Source: Pseudomonas veronii (GTDB lineage Bacteria; Pseudomonadota; Gammaproteobacteria; Pseudomonadales; Pseudomonadaceae). From it: a stretch of DNA of 64,000 nucleotides. A model generated the notes under the pieces. The model saw only the letters and a program-made list of their open reading frames with translations, had not been told where the DNA came from and ran no database searches. A program made the position numbers and the translations under genes. Below are positions 36,412-47,917 of the stretch, in pieces. Every line of letters starts with the position of its first letter. Positions within the stretch are counted from its first letter, which is position 1. The stretch spans positions 186,001 through 250,000 of the forward strand of contig NZ_JYLL01000008.1 in NCBI RefSeq assembly GCF_001439695.1, given 5' to 3'.

Positions 36412-36591
36412 TCAGAGCGAGGATGACGGCAGGCGGACGAGCGGTGCTCCCGGAATGCAGCACACCAGGGCGCCTTGGTTTTCGACGCACAGCACGTTGA
36501 GGAAGGAGAAGTAAAACGGCCGGGTGCGGGGCAGACCGCGTGGCGCAAGGGCTGGGCGTAAAACTCGCAGTACAGCGTTGAAGATTTTCAT
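36412..36591 (-). CDS. Candidate small ORF in the importer leader
   Basis: A 59-residue frame starting MKIFNAVLRVLRPALAPRG, with many G/C third positions in its second half (FSFLNVLCVENQGALVCC). It lies 48 bases upstream of the binding-protein gene, so it would be in the same transcript. The ribosome binding site is weak (AGGTA). It could be a leader peptide or chance. Confidence 0.3.
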   Translation of the reverse strand: MKIFNAVLRVLRPALAPRGLPRTRPFYFSFLNVLCVENQGALVCCIPGAPLVRLPSSSL

Positions 36592-36682
36592 CTGACGGTA
36601 CCTGGTTGTTTTTGATCTTGTTTTTGTTGAGTCGTCGGGATCGAGTCCGGAACGTACTTTATGCAACCTGGAAAAGACTTTA

Positions 36683-36699
36683 TTGGAAAATAATTTCTA
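36683..36699. promoter_or_regulatory. Candidate IolR operator 1 before the importer genes
   Basis: TTGGAAAATAATTTCTA matches, at 14 of 17 positions, the site TTGGAAAAAATATTCTA (minus strand) in the iolC-iolR gap at 44922-44938. It lies upstream of the inositol-binding-protein gene. Confidence 0.45.
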
Positions 36700-36712
36700 T
36701 ATCAACCTGTTT

Positions 36713-36727
36713 TAGAATTTTATTCTA
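36713..36727. promoter_or_regulatory. Candidate IolR operator 2 (perfect palindrome)
   Basis: TAGAATTTTATTCTA is a perfect palindrome with six-base arms around TTT. It shares the TAGAAT half with the operator-like site at 44922 and overlaps the stop codon of the upstream oxidoreductase gene. Binding by IolR is inferred. Confidence 0.4.
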
Positions 36728-37748
36728 TTTTTGTCGAAACCACCTGCTGGCGCTCGGCGCTCAGGCGTGCGGCGTCCAATATCCTTGTGGTTTCCAGCGC
36801 CTCGTAGGCGTCCACCGGCAGCGGCCCCTGCCCTTGCACGGCGGCCTGCCACTGGCGATAGAACTGGGTCCAGCAACCTTTTTCCGACGGCACACGCTCG
36901 CGCTCGGGGCCTTGTTCGAACCAGCCCCAGCGGCGGTGCTCCTCGGCCCCCCAGTGCTCGCCCTCGGTTTTGGGCGACTTGCCGGCCATCAGTGCGTCTT
37001 CCTGGCCGTCCAACCCGTCGACGGTGTAGCAACCCAGGGTGCCGCTGACCCGCAAGCGCGGTGCCGGGCTGTTCTGCAAGGCGTTGCCCCACAGGTGGGA
37101 AATCACCCCGTTGGCGTGGGTCAGGGAGACAAAGAAGCCGTGGTCGATGCTGGGGTGTTCGGCGCTGTAGTGCAGTTGCGCGAAAACCCGATCTACCGGG
37201 CCGAACAGTTGCAGCGCCTGATCCACCAGATGGCTGCCCAGGTCGCGCAGCCAGCCGCCGCCGCTGGCATTGCCCACCGATTGCGGGCTGAAACGCTCGA
37301 CGCGGGATTCAAACCGGGTGACAGCGCCGAGGGCGCCGGCGTCGATCAGTTTGCGCAAGGTCAGGAAATCCGAATCCCAGCGCCGGTTCTGGTAGACGCT
37401 GAGCAACACGCCCTGGCGTTCAGCCGCGGTGATCAGCACCCGGGCCTGCTCGGCGTTGGCGGCGAAAGGTTTATCGCTGACCACGGCGACGCCGTGCTCG
37501 ATGGCCTCCAGCACCAGCGCCGGGCGACCTTTAAGCGTGGTGGAAATCACCAGGGCGTCAACGCCGGCCTCGACGATCTGGCCGATGCTGTCAAAGGCTT
37601 TAACCCCTGGAAGATCAGTGCTCAATTGCTGACGGCGCTCGGGCGAACGAGTCACCACACCAACAAAAGTAGCGCCGGGCAGGGTTGCAATCAGTGGCGC
37701 ATGAAAGAAGCGCCCTCCGTGGCCATAGCCGACCAGTCCAATTCGCAT
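36720..37748 (-). CDS. Gfo/Idh/MocA oxidoreductase of the inositol cluster
   Basis: The product is 342 residues. The Rossmann start is MRIGLVGYGHGGRFFHAPLI, the EKP-type motif is SDKPFAANAEQA (about 92), and GGGWLRDLGSHLVDQALQLFG is near 164. It resembles the YvaA/IolW-YdgJ branch, which includes NADP-dependent scyllo-inositol dehydrogenases, more than IolG. Its place between iolG and the transporter suggests it converts an inositol isomer into the main pathway. The first 24 codons are also present as a duplicated fragment at 37838-37908. Confidence 0.82.
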   Translation of the reverse strand: MRIGLVGYGHGGRFFHAPLIATLPGATFVGVVTRSPERRQQLSTDLPGVKAFDSIGQIVEAGVDALVISTTLKGRPALVLEAIEHGVAVVSDKPFAANAEQARVLITAAERQGVLLSVYQNRRWDSDFLTLRKLIDAGALGAVTRFESRVERFSPQSVGNASGGGWLRDLGSHLVDQALQLFGPVDRVFAQLHYSAEHPSIDHGFFVSLTHANGVISHLWGNALQNSPAPRLRVSGTLGCYTVDGLDGQEDALMAGKSPKTEGEHWGAEEHRRWGWFEQGPERERVPSEKGCWTQFYRQWQAAVQGQGPLPVDAYEALETTRILDAARLSAERQQVVSTKIE

Positions 37749-37786
37749 ACATTCACTCCTTTATTGAAGTGCACACCCAATCCAAC

Positions 37787-37814
37787 TGTGGGAGGGGGCA
37801 AGCCCCCTCCCACA
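37787..37814. repeat. Single REP palindrome
   Basis: TGTGGGAGGGGG-caag-CCCCCTCCCACA, twelve perfect pairs around a four-base loop, inside copy 1 of the tandem duplication. It looks like a REPIN that lost its centre. Confidence 0.82.
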
Positions 37815-37946
37815 TTGACCGAGTGTTAGCCGCAGAAGGCAGGGTTGCAGTCAGTGGCGCATGAAAGAAGCGCCCTCCGTGGCCATAGCCGACCAGTCCG
37901 ATTCGCATACATTCACTCCTTTATTGAAGTGCACACCCAATCCAAC

Positions 37947-38035
37947 TGTGGGAGGGGGCTTGCCCCCGATGGCGGTGGATCAGATCCAGATTCATTAGCT
38001 GACCCACTGCTATCGGGGGCAAGCCCCCTCCCACA
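37947..38035. repeat. REPIN (GTGGGAGGGGG family)
   Basis: Full doublet in copy 2: outer arms TGTGGGAGGGGGCTTGCCCC and its complement, inner arms CGATGGCGGT and ACTGCTATCGGG. It lies 11 bases beyond the stop of iolG. Confidence 0.88.
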
Positions 38036-38046
38036 TTGACCGCGTG

Positions 38047-41008
<2,962 letters not shown>

Positions 41009-41018
41009 GTCGCGCCCC

Positions 41019-41807
41019 TTAAAGGTCCAGCAGCCAGCTGTGCTGCGGGTCGTTATGAAAATGCCAGGCGCGCTTGGGGCCGGCCATTACGTTGAGGTAG
41101 TAGGACTCGTAGCCATACGGCACGCTCACCGGGTGGTAACCCTTGGGCACCACCACCAGGTCGCTGTTTTCCACGGCCATGGCCTCATCGATGCTGCGGT
41201 CGTCGGTGTACACCCGCTGGAACACGAAGCCCTGGGGCGGGTTGACCTGGTGGTAATAGGTCTCTTCGAGAAAGCTCTGGTGCGGCAGGTCGTCGGTGTC
41301 GTGCTTGTGCGGCGGGTAGCTCGACGAATGCCCGGACGGCGTGCGGACTTCCACCACCAGCAGGGAGTGGGCGGGCTCGCTGTCGGGCAGGATGTCGCAC
41401 ACGTAACGGGTGTTGGCGCCTTTGCCGCGCACGCTGCGCTTGCACTGTTCGGGGCGGATCAAGCGCGGCGCGAAACCCGTCGCGCCAGGCGCGGCGCAGA
41501 CCGCGAGCTGCACGTCGCTCAATGCCGTCACCTGGGCGTCGGTGCCCGGCGGCAGGTAAGCGGCAAAGGGCGATTTGTCTTCAAACACCGACTGACGATC
41601 GCCGAGGTTCTGCCAGTTGAACCCCTCGCCTTCGATCGTCACCCGGCCGCTGAGCAGCACCAGGCACAGCTCCTGATCGCCGGCGGTGACTGGCAGGGTT
41701 TCGCCCAGGCTCAGGCGGTAGGCGGCAAAGCCGACATAGTCCAGGCGGCCCGCTTCGAGGGCGACCATGGTTTGCCCGCGCTTATTGCTCTTGACCAGCA
41801 AGCTCAT
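41019..41807 (-). CDS. iolB: 5-Deoxy-glucuronate isomerase
   Basis: A 262-residue bicupin-type protein that isomerises 5-deoxy-glucuronate to 2-deoxy-5-keto-gluconate. The metal-binding region [12 protein letters not shown] (about 160-171) and the matching LEETYYHQ are typical. It overlaps iolE by 4 bases (ATGA), so the two are translationally coupled. Confidence 0.95.
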   Translation of the reverse strand: MSLLVKSNKRGQTMVALEAGRLDYVGFAAYRLSLGETLPVTAGDQELCLVLLSGRVTIEGEGFNWQNLGDRQSVFEDKSPFAAYLPPGTDAQVTALSDVQLAVCAAPGATGFAPRLIRPEQCKRSVRGKGANTRYVCDILPDSEPAHSLLVVEVRTPSGHSSSYPPHKHDTDDLPHQSFLEETYYHQVNPPQGFVFQRVYTDDRSIDEAMAVENSDLVVVPKGYHPVSVPYGYESYYLNVMAGPKRAWHFHNDPQHSWLLDL

Positions 41808-42697
41808 TGCCCCGTCCTCTCGTTCAGCAGCGCACGCAAGGTGTCATAACCTTTTTTCGCATAGATATAGCTCGGCGCGACAGCCGGGTCCTGCTCGGCT
41901 TCGACCACCAGCCAGCCTCGGTAATGCGCGGCCAGCAGCACGTCGAGCAACGCGGCAAAGTCGATATCGCCGTCACCCGGCACCGTGAAGGTGCCGTTGA
42001 CGATGCAGTCGGGGAAGCTCCACATCTGGTTGCGCGCCAGTTGCACCACCGCTTTGCGCACGTCCTTGAAATGCACATGGCACACGCGGTCGATGTGCTT
42101 GCGCAGTACGTCGAGGGGTTCGCCGCCACCCATGTAGCAATGGCCCGAATCGAACAGCAGGCCGACTTCGGGGCCGGTGCGGCGCATCAGTTGATCAATG
42201 TCCTCCGGCGATTCGACATAGGCGCCCATATGGTGGTGGTAGGCCAGGCGCACGCCCTGGGACAGAGTAAAGCGCGCCAGCTCGGTGAGCTTGTCGGCGT
42301 AGTCCTGCCAGGCCTGCTCACTGTGGAAACGCGGGCGTTCGATCAGGCGGATGCGGGAGCCCTGGATCGAATCGGCCACTTCGCCGTAGACCAACACCGT
42401 GGCGCCATTGTGTTTGAGCAACTCGACGTGAGCGGCGATGGCTTCGATTTCCTCCGCCACCGACCGCTGGGCCAGACGGCTGGAGTACCAACCGGAGACC
42501 AGCGCCAGGTCGTAGGGGCGCAACACATCGGCGACGCCCTTGGCGTCCTTGGGGAATTTGCCGTTGAGTTCAAAACCCTCGTAGCCGATCTGCTTGCCTT
42601 CGCTCAACGCCGTGCTCAGGGGCGTTTCGCCGCCCAGGGCCGGCAGGTCGTCGTTGCTCCAGGAGATCGGGTTGATGCCAATTCGGATTGCGGGCAT
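41804..42697 (-). CDS. iolE: Inosose dehydratase (2-keto-myo-inositol dehydratase)
   Basis: A 297-residue xylose-isomerase-like TIM barrel. It dehydrates 2-keto-myo-inositol to the diketone that IolD cleaves. The start is MPAIRIGINPISWSNDDLPALGG, the classic IolE opening. GYEGFELNG, YHHHMGAYVES and LLFDSGHCYMGG supply metal ligands. The ATG at 42697 follows AAAGGTG; the longer frame runs through a REPIN. Confidence 0.95.
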   Translation of the reverse strand: MPAIRIGINPISWSNDDLPALGGETPLSTALSEGKQIGYEGFELNGKFPKDAKGVADVLRPYDLALVSGWYSSRLAQRSVAEEIEAIAAHVELLKHNGATVLVYGEVADSIQGSRIRLIERPRFHSEQAWQDYADKLTELARFTLSQGVRLAYHHHMGAYVESPEDIDQLMRRTGPEVGLLFDSGHCYMGGGEPLDVLRKHIDRVCHVHFKDVRKAVVQLARNQMWSFPDCIVNGTFTVPGDGDIDFAALLDVLLAAHYRGWLVVEAEQDPAVAPSYIYAKKGYDTLRALLNERTGQ

Positions 42698-42740
42698 GGC
42701 TGCACCTTTATTATTTTCAGGTATCACTGAGATCTGCATT

Positions 42741-42831
42741 ATGTGGGAGGGAGCTTGCTCCCGATGGCAGTGTGTCAGGCAACACTTCTGTAACTGCACC
42801 ACCGCCATCGGGAGCAAGCTCCCTCCCACAT
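42741..42831. repeat. REPIN (GTGGGAGGGAG variant)
   Basis: Arms ATGTGGGAGGGAGCTTGCTC and GAGCAAGCTCCCTCCCACAT, with inner arms CCCGATGGC and GCCATCGGG, in the gap between iolC and iolE. The core GGAGCTTGCTCC differs from the usual GGGGCTTGCCCC but the symmetry is kept by paired changes on both arms. Confidence 0.88.
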
Positions 42832-42860
42832 TGGATTACATTTCAAATTAAGAACTGCGT

Positions 42861-44798
42861 TCAGCCTCTGGCACTGCACCAGGCACTGATCAATTGCTCG
42901 AAAGTGGCCCGGACTTGGCGGATCAGGGTCTCGTCATCAATCTCCCCCGCCATCCACGCGCGACTCGGCTCCTGGAAAATCGTGCGTCCCACGGCAAAAC
43001 CACGGCAGGTGCGACTCTGGCTGGCTTGGCGGAAGCCCTCGGCCAGGCACTCGGCCGAGGCATTCAGGCCCAGCAGCACCACACCGCGGCAGTACGGGTC
43101 GCGTTCCTCGATCAGTTCGTCGAGTTTTGTCCAGTCCTCGGCCGACTGTGCCTCGATTTTCCACCACGCCGGGTAGATACCCAGGTTGTACAGGCGCTTG
43201 AGGCTGCGGTAGAGCACATCGGGGTAGGTCGAGGGGTGATCCTTGGGCGGGATGACTTCCAGCAACAGTTCATGCCCGCTGACCAGCGAAGCCTCGTACA
43301 CCGCCTTGAGTTGCGCTTCCTGTTCCAGGCGCAGCAGCGGTTCGTCATCGGGGTGGTATTGCACCAGGCACTTGATGATTTGTTCCTGGGGCCAGGCGAT
43401 CAGGTTACTGCCGATCGAGCGGCCGTGCTCGAACGCCAGGGGCCGCGAGTTCTGCACCTCCACCGGACGCGCGATCCACCAGCCGCGACCGCTGGCGGCG
43501 TTGAGTGCGTCCTGGCCGAAGCGCTGGTCGGCGAGCAAACCGACATCGGCCTCGATGCCCTGCCCGCGCAGCGTCTTCTCCACGCGTTCGACGGCCTGGA
43601 TAAACAGCTGCTTGATCGTGCTGATGCGGCTCGGGTCCCGGCCGCCGCGTTGCGCCAGGTCGACCAATTGCCAGCGGTGGTCGAAGGCGAACACGAACAG
43701 TTGCTTCCAGGCCTTGCGTGGCACCGTGACCCGATGCAGGCGCTGCAGGGTCACGTCTTGATCGGGACGGGTGATCGGCACCGGGCTGTTGAACAGGTAA
43801 TCCAGTTCGGCCGGCGTCGGCATGGCCGGTGCGCAGGCGTGGCGCGACACCACCAGGCCGCCGCAGGCATTGGCCAACTGGCTGCATCGCGCGTCGCTGG
43901 CATCGTTCAGCCAGCCGCTGAGAAAGCCCGCCATGAACGCATCGCCGGCGCCCAGCACGTTAAGCACTTCAACGCGCACGCCGGGGTAGATCGCACCCTC
44001 TTCCAAACGGGCCGGGATCGCGCCGTGGATCACCGTGCAGCCCTGCGGGCCGAGCTTGACCACCAGGGTCGCCGGGGTCAGTTCACGGACGGTGCGCAGG
44101 GCGCTGAGCAAATCTTCACTGCCGCCGGCGATCAGGAACTCTTCTTCAGTACCGACGATCAGGTCGAAGCGCGGCAGGATGCTCTGCACGTGCTGGCTGA
44201 CGCTCTGGTCGGCGACAAACCGGGTTTCGCCATCGGCCTTGCCCGCCAGGCCCCACAGCACCGGGCGGTAGTCGATGTCGAGCACGCGCTGGACGTTGTG
44301 TTTGGCCGCGTAATCCAGGGCCTGGACGCTGGCCTTGTACACAGCGTCGGTGGAGAAATGCGTGCCGGTGATCAGCAGGGCCTTGCTCGAGGCGATAAAG
44401 GATTCGCTGATGTCTTCGGCGCGCAGGGCCATGTCGGCGCAGTTTTCGCGGTAGAACACCAGGGGGAAGGTTTCGCGGTCCTTGAGGCCCAGCAGCACCA
44501 GCGCGGTAAGGCGTTGCGGGTCGACCTTGATGCCGCTGACATCGCAGCCTTCACGGGCCAGGGATTCCGTCAGGAACCGGCCCATATGGTCGTCCCCTAC
44601 CCGGCTCAACATCGCCGACTTGAGGCCCAGGCGCGCGGTGCCGAAGGCAATGTTGGCGGAAGAACCGCCGAGGTACTTGGCAAAGCTGGACACATCCTCA
44701 AGCCGCGCACCGACTTGCTGCGCATAGAGGTCGACGCCCAGGCGCCCGAGGCAAATCAGATCCAATTGACGCCCACTGGCAAAACGAGTCTGGCCCAT
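42861..44798 (-). CDS. iolC: 5-Dehydro-2-deoxygluconokinase fused to DUF2090 aldolase-like domain
   Basis: A 645-residue fusion. Residues 1-320 are a PfkB sugar kinase (LDLICLGRLGVDLYAQQVG, ending with the anion-hole motif NVLGAGDAFMAGF); it phosphorylates 2-deoxy-5-keto-gluconate. Residues about 330-640 are DUF2090 (KQLFVFAFDHRWQLVDLA ... GVVLLGLNAS), an aldolase-like TIM barrel thought to split the phosphorylated product into malonate semialdehyde and dihydroxyacetone phosphate. A separate iolJ is not present. It is the first gene of the leftward iol set and faces iolR. The ATG at 44798 starts GQTRFASGRQLDL. Confidence 0.95.
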   Translation of the reverse strand: MGQTRFASGRQLDLICLGRLGVDLYAQQVGARLEDVSSFAKYLGGSSANIAFGTARLGLKSAMLSRVGDDHMGRFLTESLAREGCDVSGIKVDPQRLTALVLLGLKDRETFPLVFYRENCADMALRAEDISESFIASSKALLITGTHFSTDAVYKASVQALDYAAKHNVQRVLDIDYRPVLWGLAGKADGETRFVADQSVSQHVQSILPRFDLIVGTEEEFLIAGGSEDLLSALRTVRELTPATLVVKLGPQGCTVIHGAIPARLEEGAIYPGVRVEVLNVLGAGDAFMAGFLSGWLNDASDARCSQLANACGGLVVSRHACAPAMPTPAELDYLFNSPVPITRPDQDVTLQRLHRVTVPRKAWKQLFVFAFDHRWQLVDLAQRGGRDPSRISTIKQLFIQAVERVEKTLRGQGIEADVGLLADQRFGQDALNAASGRGWWIARPVEVQNSRPLAFEHGRSIGSNLIAWPQEQIIKCLVQYHPDDEPLLRLEQEAQLKAVYEASLVSGHELLLEVIPPKDHPSTYPDVLYRSLKRLYNLGIYPAWWKIEAQSAEDWTKLDELIEERDPYCRGVVLLGLNASAECLAEGFRQASQSRTCRGFAVGRTIFQEPSRAWMAGEIDDETLIRQVRATFEQLISAWCSARG

Positions 44799-44892
44799 GC
44801 TGGCTCCTGTTATTTTTATCAGCCTGCGTTGTGCCGCCGTGGCGACGGCACACGCTCTTGGTGGGAGCAGACTAGAACGTTCAGCGAGCCCA

Positions 44893-44908
44893 ATCAATAT
44901 TTATTCCA
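44893..44908. promoter_or_regulatory. Candidate IolR operator 3
   Basis: Minus-strand TGGAATAAATATTGAT resembles the TTGGAAAAAATATTCTA site 14 bp away. It lies 95 bases before the iolC ATG. Confidence 0.35.
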
Positions 44909-44921
44909 TAATTATTTTTGG

Positions 44922-44938
44922 TAGAATATTTTTTCCAA
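44922..44938. promoter_or_regulatory. Candidate IolR operator 4 in the iolC-iolR gap
   Basis: TAGAATATTTTTTCCAA is AT-rich and imperfectly palindromic, and matches (14 of 17) the site at 36683-36699 on the opposite strand. Binding by IolR, an RpiR-type repressor, is inferred from its position between the two divergent units. Confidence 0.45.
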
Positions 44939-45082
44939 TACGTCAGCATAGGGGCACGCCAGCGACAGTGCATCGTTTCAGCCGTCCATTCGCTGGCGCA
45001 TGCTGGGGTATTTTTTTGCGCCTACCCTGTAGACTTGCGCCCACTATCAGCGCACCAGATGAACCCGCCAGAAGGATTGCCC

Positions 45083-46003
45083 ATGTCCCGCACCGATCAG
45101 CCGGCCACGCCCGAGACCGCTTCCCAAGACACTCTCGCCAGCCCTGCGATCAATGCCGAACGCCTGTTGCAGCTGATCACCGACGAATACGAAAGCCTGC
45201 CACGCCAGCTCAAGCGCATCGCCAGCTACATGAGCCAGCAGAGCGACCGGATCATGGTCGACCGCATCAGCGACATCGCCCGCGAATGCGAAGTGCATCC
45301 GTCGGCCATCGTGCGGTTCTCCCAGCGTTTCGGCTTCAGCGGGTTCAGTGAGATGCAGGCGCTGTTTCGCGAGGCGTACACCCACAAGACCACGCCGGTG
45401 CAGAACTATCAGCAGCGCATCCGCAGCATGATCGCCAACAAGTCGCAGAAGGCCAGCGGCGGCGACCTGGCGCGCGAGTGTGTCAATGCCACGCTTTCGG
45501 GCATCGAGCGCCTGGGCCTGGAACTGGATGACGCGGCGTTCGAAAAAGCCGTCGACCTGGTGGTCAACGCCGACAACATCTACGTGGTTGGCGTGCGCCG
45601 TTCGTTTGCGGTGGCCGATTACCTGGTCTACAACCTGCAACACACCAACAAGCGCATCCACCTGATCTCAGGCCTGGGCGGCAGCTACCGCGAGCAGATG
45701 CGCAGCGTGCGCGCCAATGACCTGGTGATCGCCATCAGCTTCACGCCCTACGGCAAAGAAACCCAGCACTGCCTGCGTATCGCCCAGCACCACCAGGCCA
45801 AGACCCTGATCATTACCGACAGCAACCTGTCGCCCCTGGCCAAGCGCGCGAACGCAGTGCTGTTGGTCAATGAAGGCTCGTCGTTTGCCTTCCGTTCCTT
45901 GAGCGCCACGTTGTGCCTGTGCCAGGCGCTGTTCATTGCGGTGGCGTATCGCCTGGAGTTGAAGGTGGATGAGATTCATGAGCAGGTGGGCTTCGACGAC
46001 TGA
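45083..46003 (+). CDS. iolR: RpiR-family regulator of inositol catabolism
   Basis: The product is 306 residues. The N-terminal helix-turn-helix domain (about 25-100) contains DRISDIARECEVHPSAIVRFSQRFGFSGFSEMQALFR; the C-terminal SIS domain (about 140-290) binds sugar phosphates (VVGVRRSFAVADYLVYNL, DLVIAISFTPYGKETQHCL). It is divergent from iolC. Such regulators repress the iol genes until a pathway intermediate binds. The ATG at 45083 follows GAAGGA; the upstream frame covers the promoter. Confidence 0.92.
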   Translation: MSRTDQPATPETASQDTLASPAINAERLLQLITDEYESLPRQLKRIASYMSQQSDRIMVDRISDIARECEVHPSAIVRFSQRFGFSGFSEMQALFREAYTHKTTPVQNYQQRIRSMIANKSQKASGGDLARECVNATLSGIERLGLELDDAAFEKAVDLVVNADNIYVVGVRRSFAVADYLVYNLQHTNKRIHLISGLGGSYREQMRSVRANDLVIAISFTPYGKETQHCLRIAQHHQAKTLIITDSNLSPLAKRANAVLLVNEGSSFAFRSLSATLCLCQALFIAVAYRLELKVDEIHEQVGFDD

Positions 46004-46135
46004 CTCGCCAGGGATCTGCAGGCGCGGGCTTGTTCGCGCAGAGCGTTAACGATGACGCCCGAGCGCCGCGTCCCCGGGCGCAGGCCGGTCATTGCACAAG
46101 GGGACTGACGACTTGGGCTTGATCAAGCCTCAAAC

Positions 46136-46978
46136 CTACTCGGAAATATCAAAATTCACCCTCACCGCAAACGGCGTCTCCTCGTTCCTCTGCACCATGC
46201 AATCCACACTGCCCACTGTACGCCCGGTCTCAGGCAAGGCAGTAAATTCAAGGCTGCCACTGATGGAATGGGCAAAACCGAAAGAGTTGATTCGGCCAAA
46301 TTGAACTTGCACTTCCTTGCTGGTGGCCAGGTCAAACGCCATACCCTTCGCCTCTTCTCTCACCACAATCAGCACCAGATTCTGAACCCGTGAAAGATCG
46401 TCATATTGGCGACCGATTACCTGCCAGTAAGTAAACGTGCTTACAACCTTCCTGAGACTCACTTCCGTCGCGTCGAACTCAGGCGCCGGCATCGGCCCGC
46501 CGGGTACTGACCCGCGCATATAGCCGGTGCCGGTGATCTGCGGTGTGCACATTCGCGAACTCAAGCCGATCAGGTTAATCACGCCCTGCGTGATTTCAAC
46601 GTCCTTGCTGCCATGCTTGGCCGAAAAACTGAACGTGCCGACCAGCCGGTCCTGTGAGTCAAGGGACAGACTGAGACTCCCTGTGAACGCTACGTAGGGT
46701 GCACTGCCGAGGTTTTCGTGCGCCCAATAAGTGCCCGTGGCCTGACTTCCAAGGGAATACGTTCGCTCCTCGCCATCGTCCAGGACGTCCGAAACAACAA
46801 AATCGAAGCCGAGCCGCTCGTTGATATCGGGGCCGATTTTTTCGGTCGCACTGATGTACAACTTGTTATCCAGGAAATACATCATCATCTGATCGGCGTC
46901 CCCTTGAAAGGAATGCTCGGGAGGACTGACCTGAGGGTTATTGATCTTGGCGGTAAAACTTCCTGTTGTCTGGTTCAT
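46136..46978 (-). CDS. Hypothetical beta-rich protein with internal repeat
   Basis: A 280-residue soluble protein without signal peptide, starting MNQTTGSFTAKINNPQ after AAGGGGCG. It appears to hold two similar halves: FTGSLSLSLDSQDRLVGTFSF in the first and ISGSLEFTALPETGRTVGSV in the second, each followed by a short polar stretch and an ILV-rich strand. This suggests a duplicated beta-sandwich. No family recognised. It stands between iolR and a two-component system on the opposite strand. Confidence 0.68.
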   Translation of the reverse strand: MNQTTGSFTAKINNPQVSPPEHSFQGDADQMMMYFLDNKLYISATEKIGPDINERLGFDFVVSDVLDDGEERTYSLGSQATGTYWAHENLGSAPYVAFTGSLSLSLDSQDRLVGTFSFSAKHGSKDVEITQGVINLIGLSSRMCTPQITGTGYMRGSVPGGPMPAPEFDATEVSLRKVVSTFTYWQVIGRQYDDLSRVQNLVLIVVREEAKGMAFDLATSKEVQVQFGRINSFGFAHSISGSLEFTALPETGRTVGSVDCMVQRNEETPFAVRVNFDISE

Positions 46979-47233
46979 GGCTACGCCCCTTGAACATGAT
47001 TGGTCGACTCACGCTATTTGCTTCGAGCGAGGGCGTAAACTGTCAAATCTCACAGGTTTAAAAACCACGGTTTTAATAACGATAAATAACCGACCTACGG
47101 GGGCTGGCGCGCCAGGCGGTGTTTATGAAAACTGTGTCAGTTTTGCCAACATGAAGTTTTATTTAGGAAGCGTTCAGCCATTTCTTGGCAAAATGCCCAC
47201 ACTTCTAGTGTGAATCGCTCACCAGGTAATCCT

Positions 47234-47917
47234 ATGACCCGCATTTTGACCATTGAGGATGACGCCGTAACGGCCCGCGAGATCGTCGCCGAGCTGAGTA
47301 GCCATGGACTGGATGTTGATTGGGTGGACAACGGCCGCGAAGGCCTGGTCCGCGCCGTGAGTGGTGATTACGATCTGATCACCCTCGACCGTATGTTGCC
47401 GGAACTCGATGGCCTGGCCATCGTCACCACCCTGCGCACCATCGGCGTGTCGACGCCGATCCTGATGATCAGCGCGCTCTCCGATGTCGACGAGCGGGTG
47501 CGCGGCCTGCGCGCCGGTGGGGATGACTACCTGACCAAACCGTTCGCCTCCGATGAAATGGCCGCCCGCGTTGAAGTGCTGCTGCGGCGCAAAAGCACGG
47601 TCAAGGAATTCGAAACCGCGCTGCGCGTGGCCGACCTTGAGCTGAACCTGATCAGCCGTGAAGCCAGCCGCGCCGAGCAGCCGCTGAGCCTGCTGCCCAC
47701 CGAATACAAACTGCTGGAATTCCTGATGCGCAACACCGGGCAGATCCTGTCGCGGATGATGATCTTCGAGGAAGTCTGGGGTTATCACTTCGACCCCGGG
47801 ACCAACCTGATCGATGTCCACATCGGTCGCCTGCGCAAGAAGATCGATCCACCGGGCCTCACGCCGCTGATCCGCACGGTACGAGGTTCCGGGTATGTCA
47901 TTGCTGAACCCCTCTAA
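47234..47917 (+). CDS. Two-component response regulator, OmpR/PhoB type
   Basis: A 227-residue protein. The receiver domain (1-115) has D9-D10 and the phosphorylated D52 (ITLDRMLPELDG), with K101-type YLTKPF. The winged-helix DNA-binding domain (about 130-225) ends LRKKI....LIRTVRGSGYVI. It overlaps the histidine kinase gene by 23 bases. The ATG at 47234 follows AGGTAAT. Confidence 0.94.
   Translation: MTRILTIEDDAVTAREIVAELSSHGLDVDWVDNGREGLVRAVSGDYDLITLDRMLPELDGLAIVTTLRTIGVSTPILMISALSDVDERVRGLRAGGDDYLTKPFASDEMAARVEVLLRRKSTVKEFETALRVADLELNLISREASRAEQPLSLLPTEYKLLEFLMRNTGQILSRMMIFEEVWGYHFDPGTNLIDVHIGRLRKKIDPPGLTPLIRTVRGSGYVIAEPL

Noticed and set aside
42894..44924. 676-codon plus-strand frame over iolC
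   Set aside because: Antisense shadow of iolC; composition typical of such shadows and no ribosome site.
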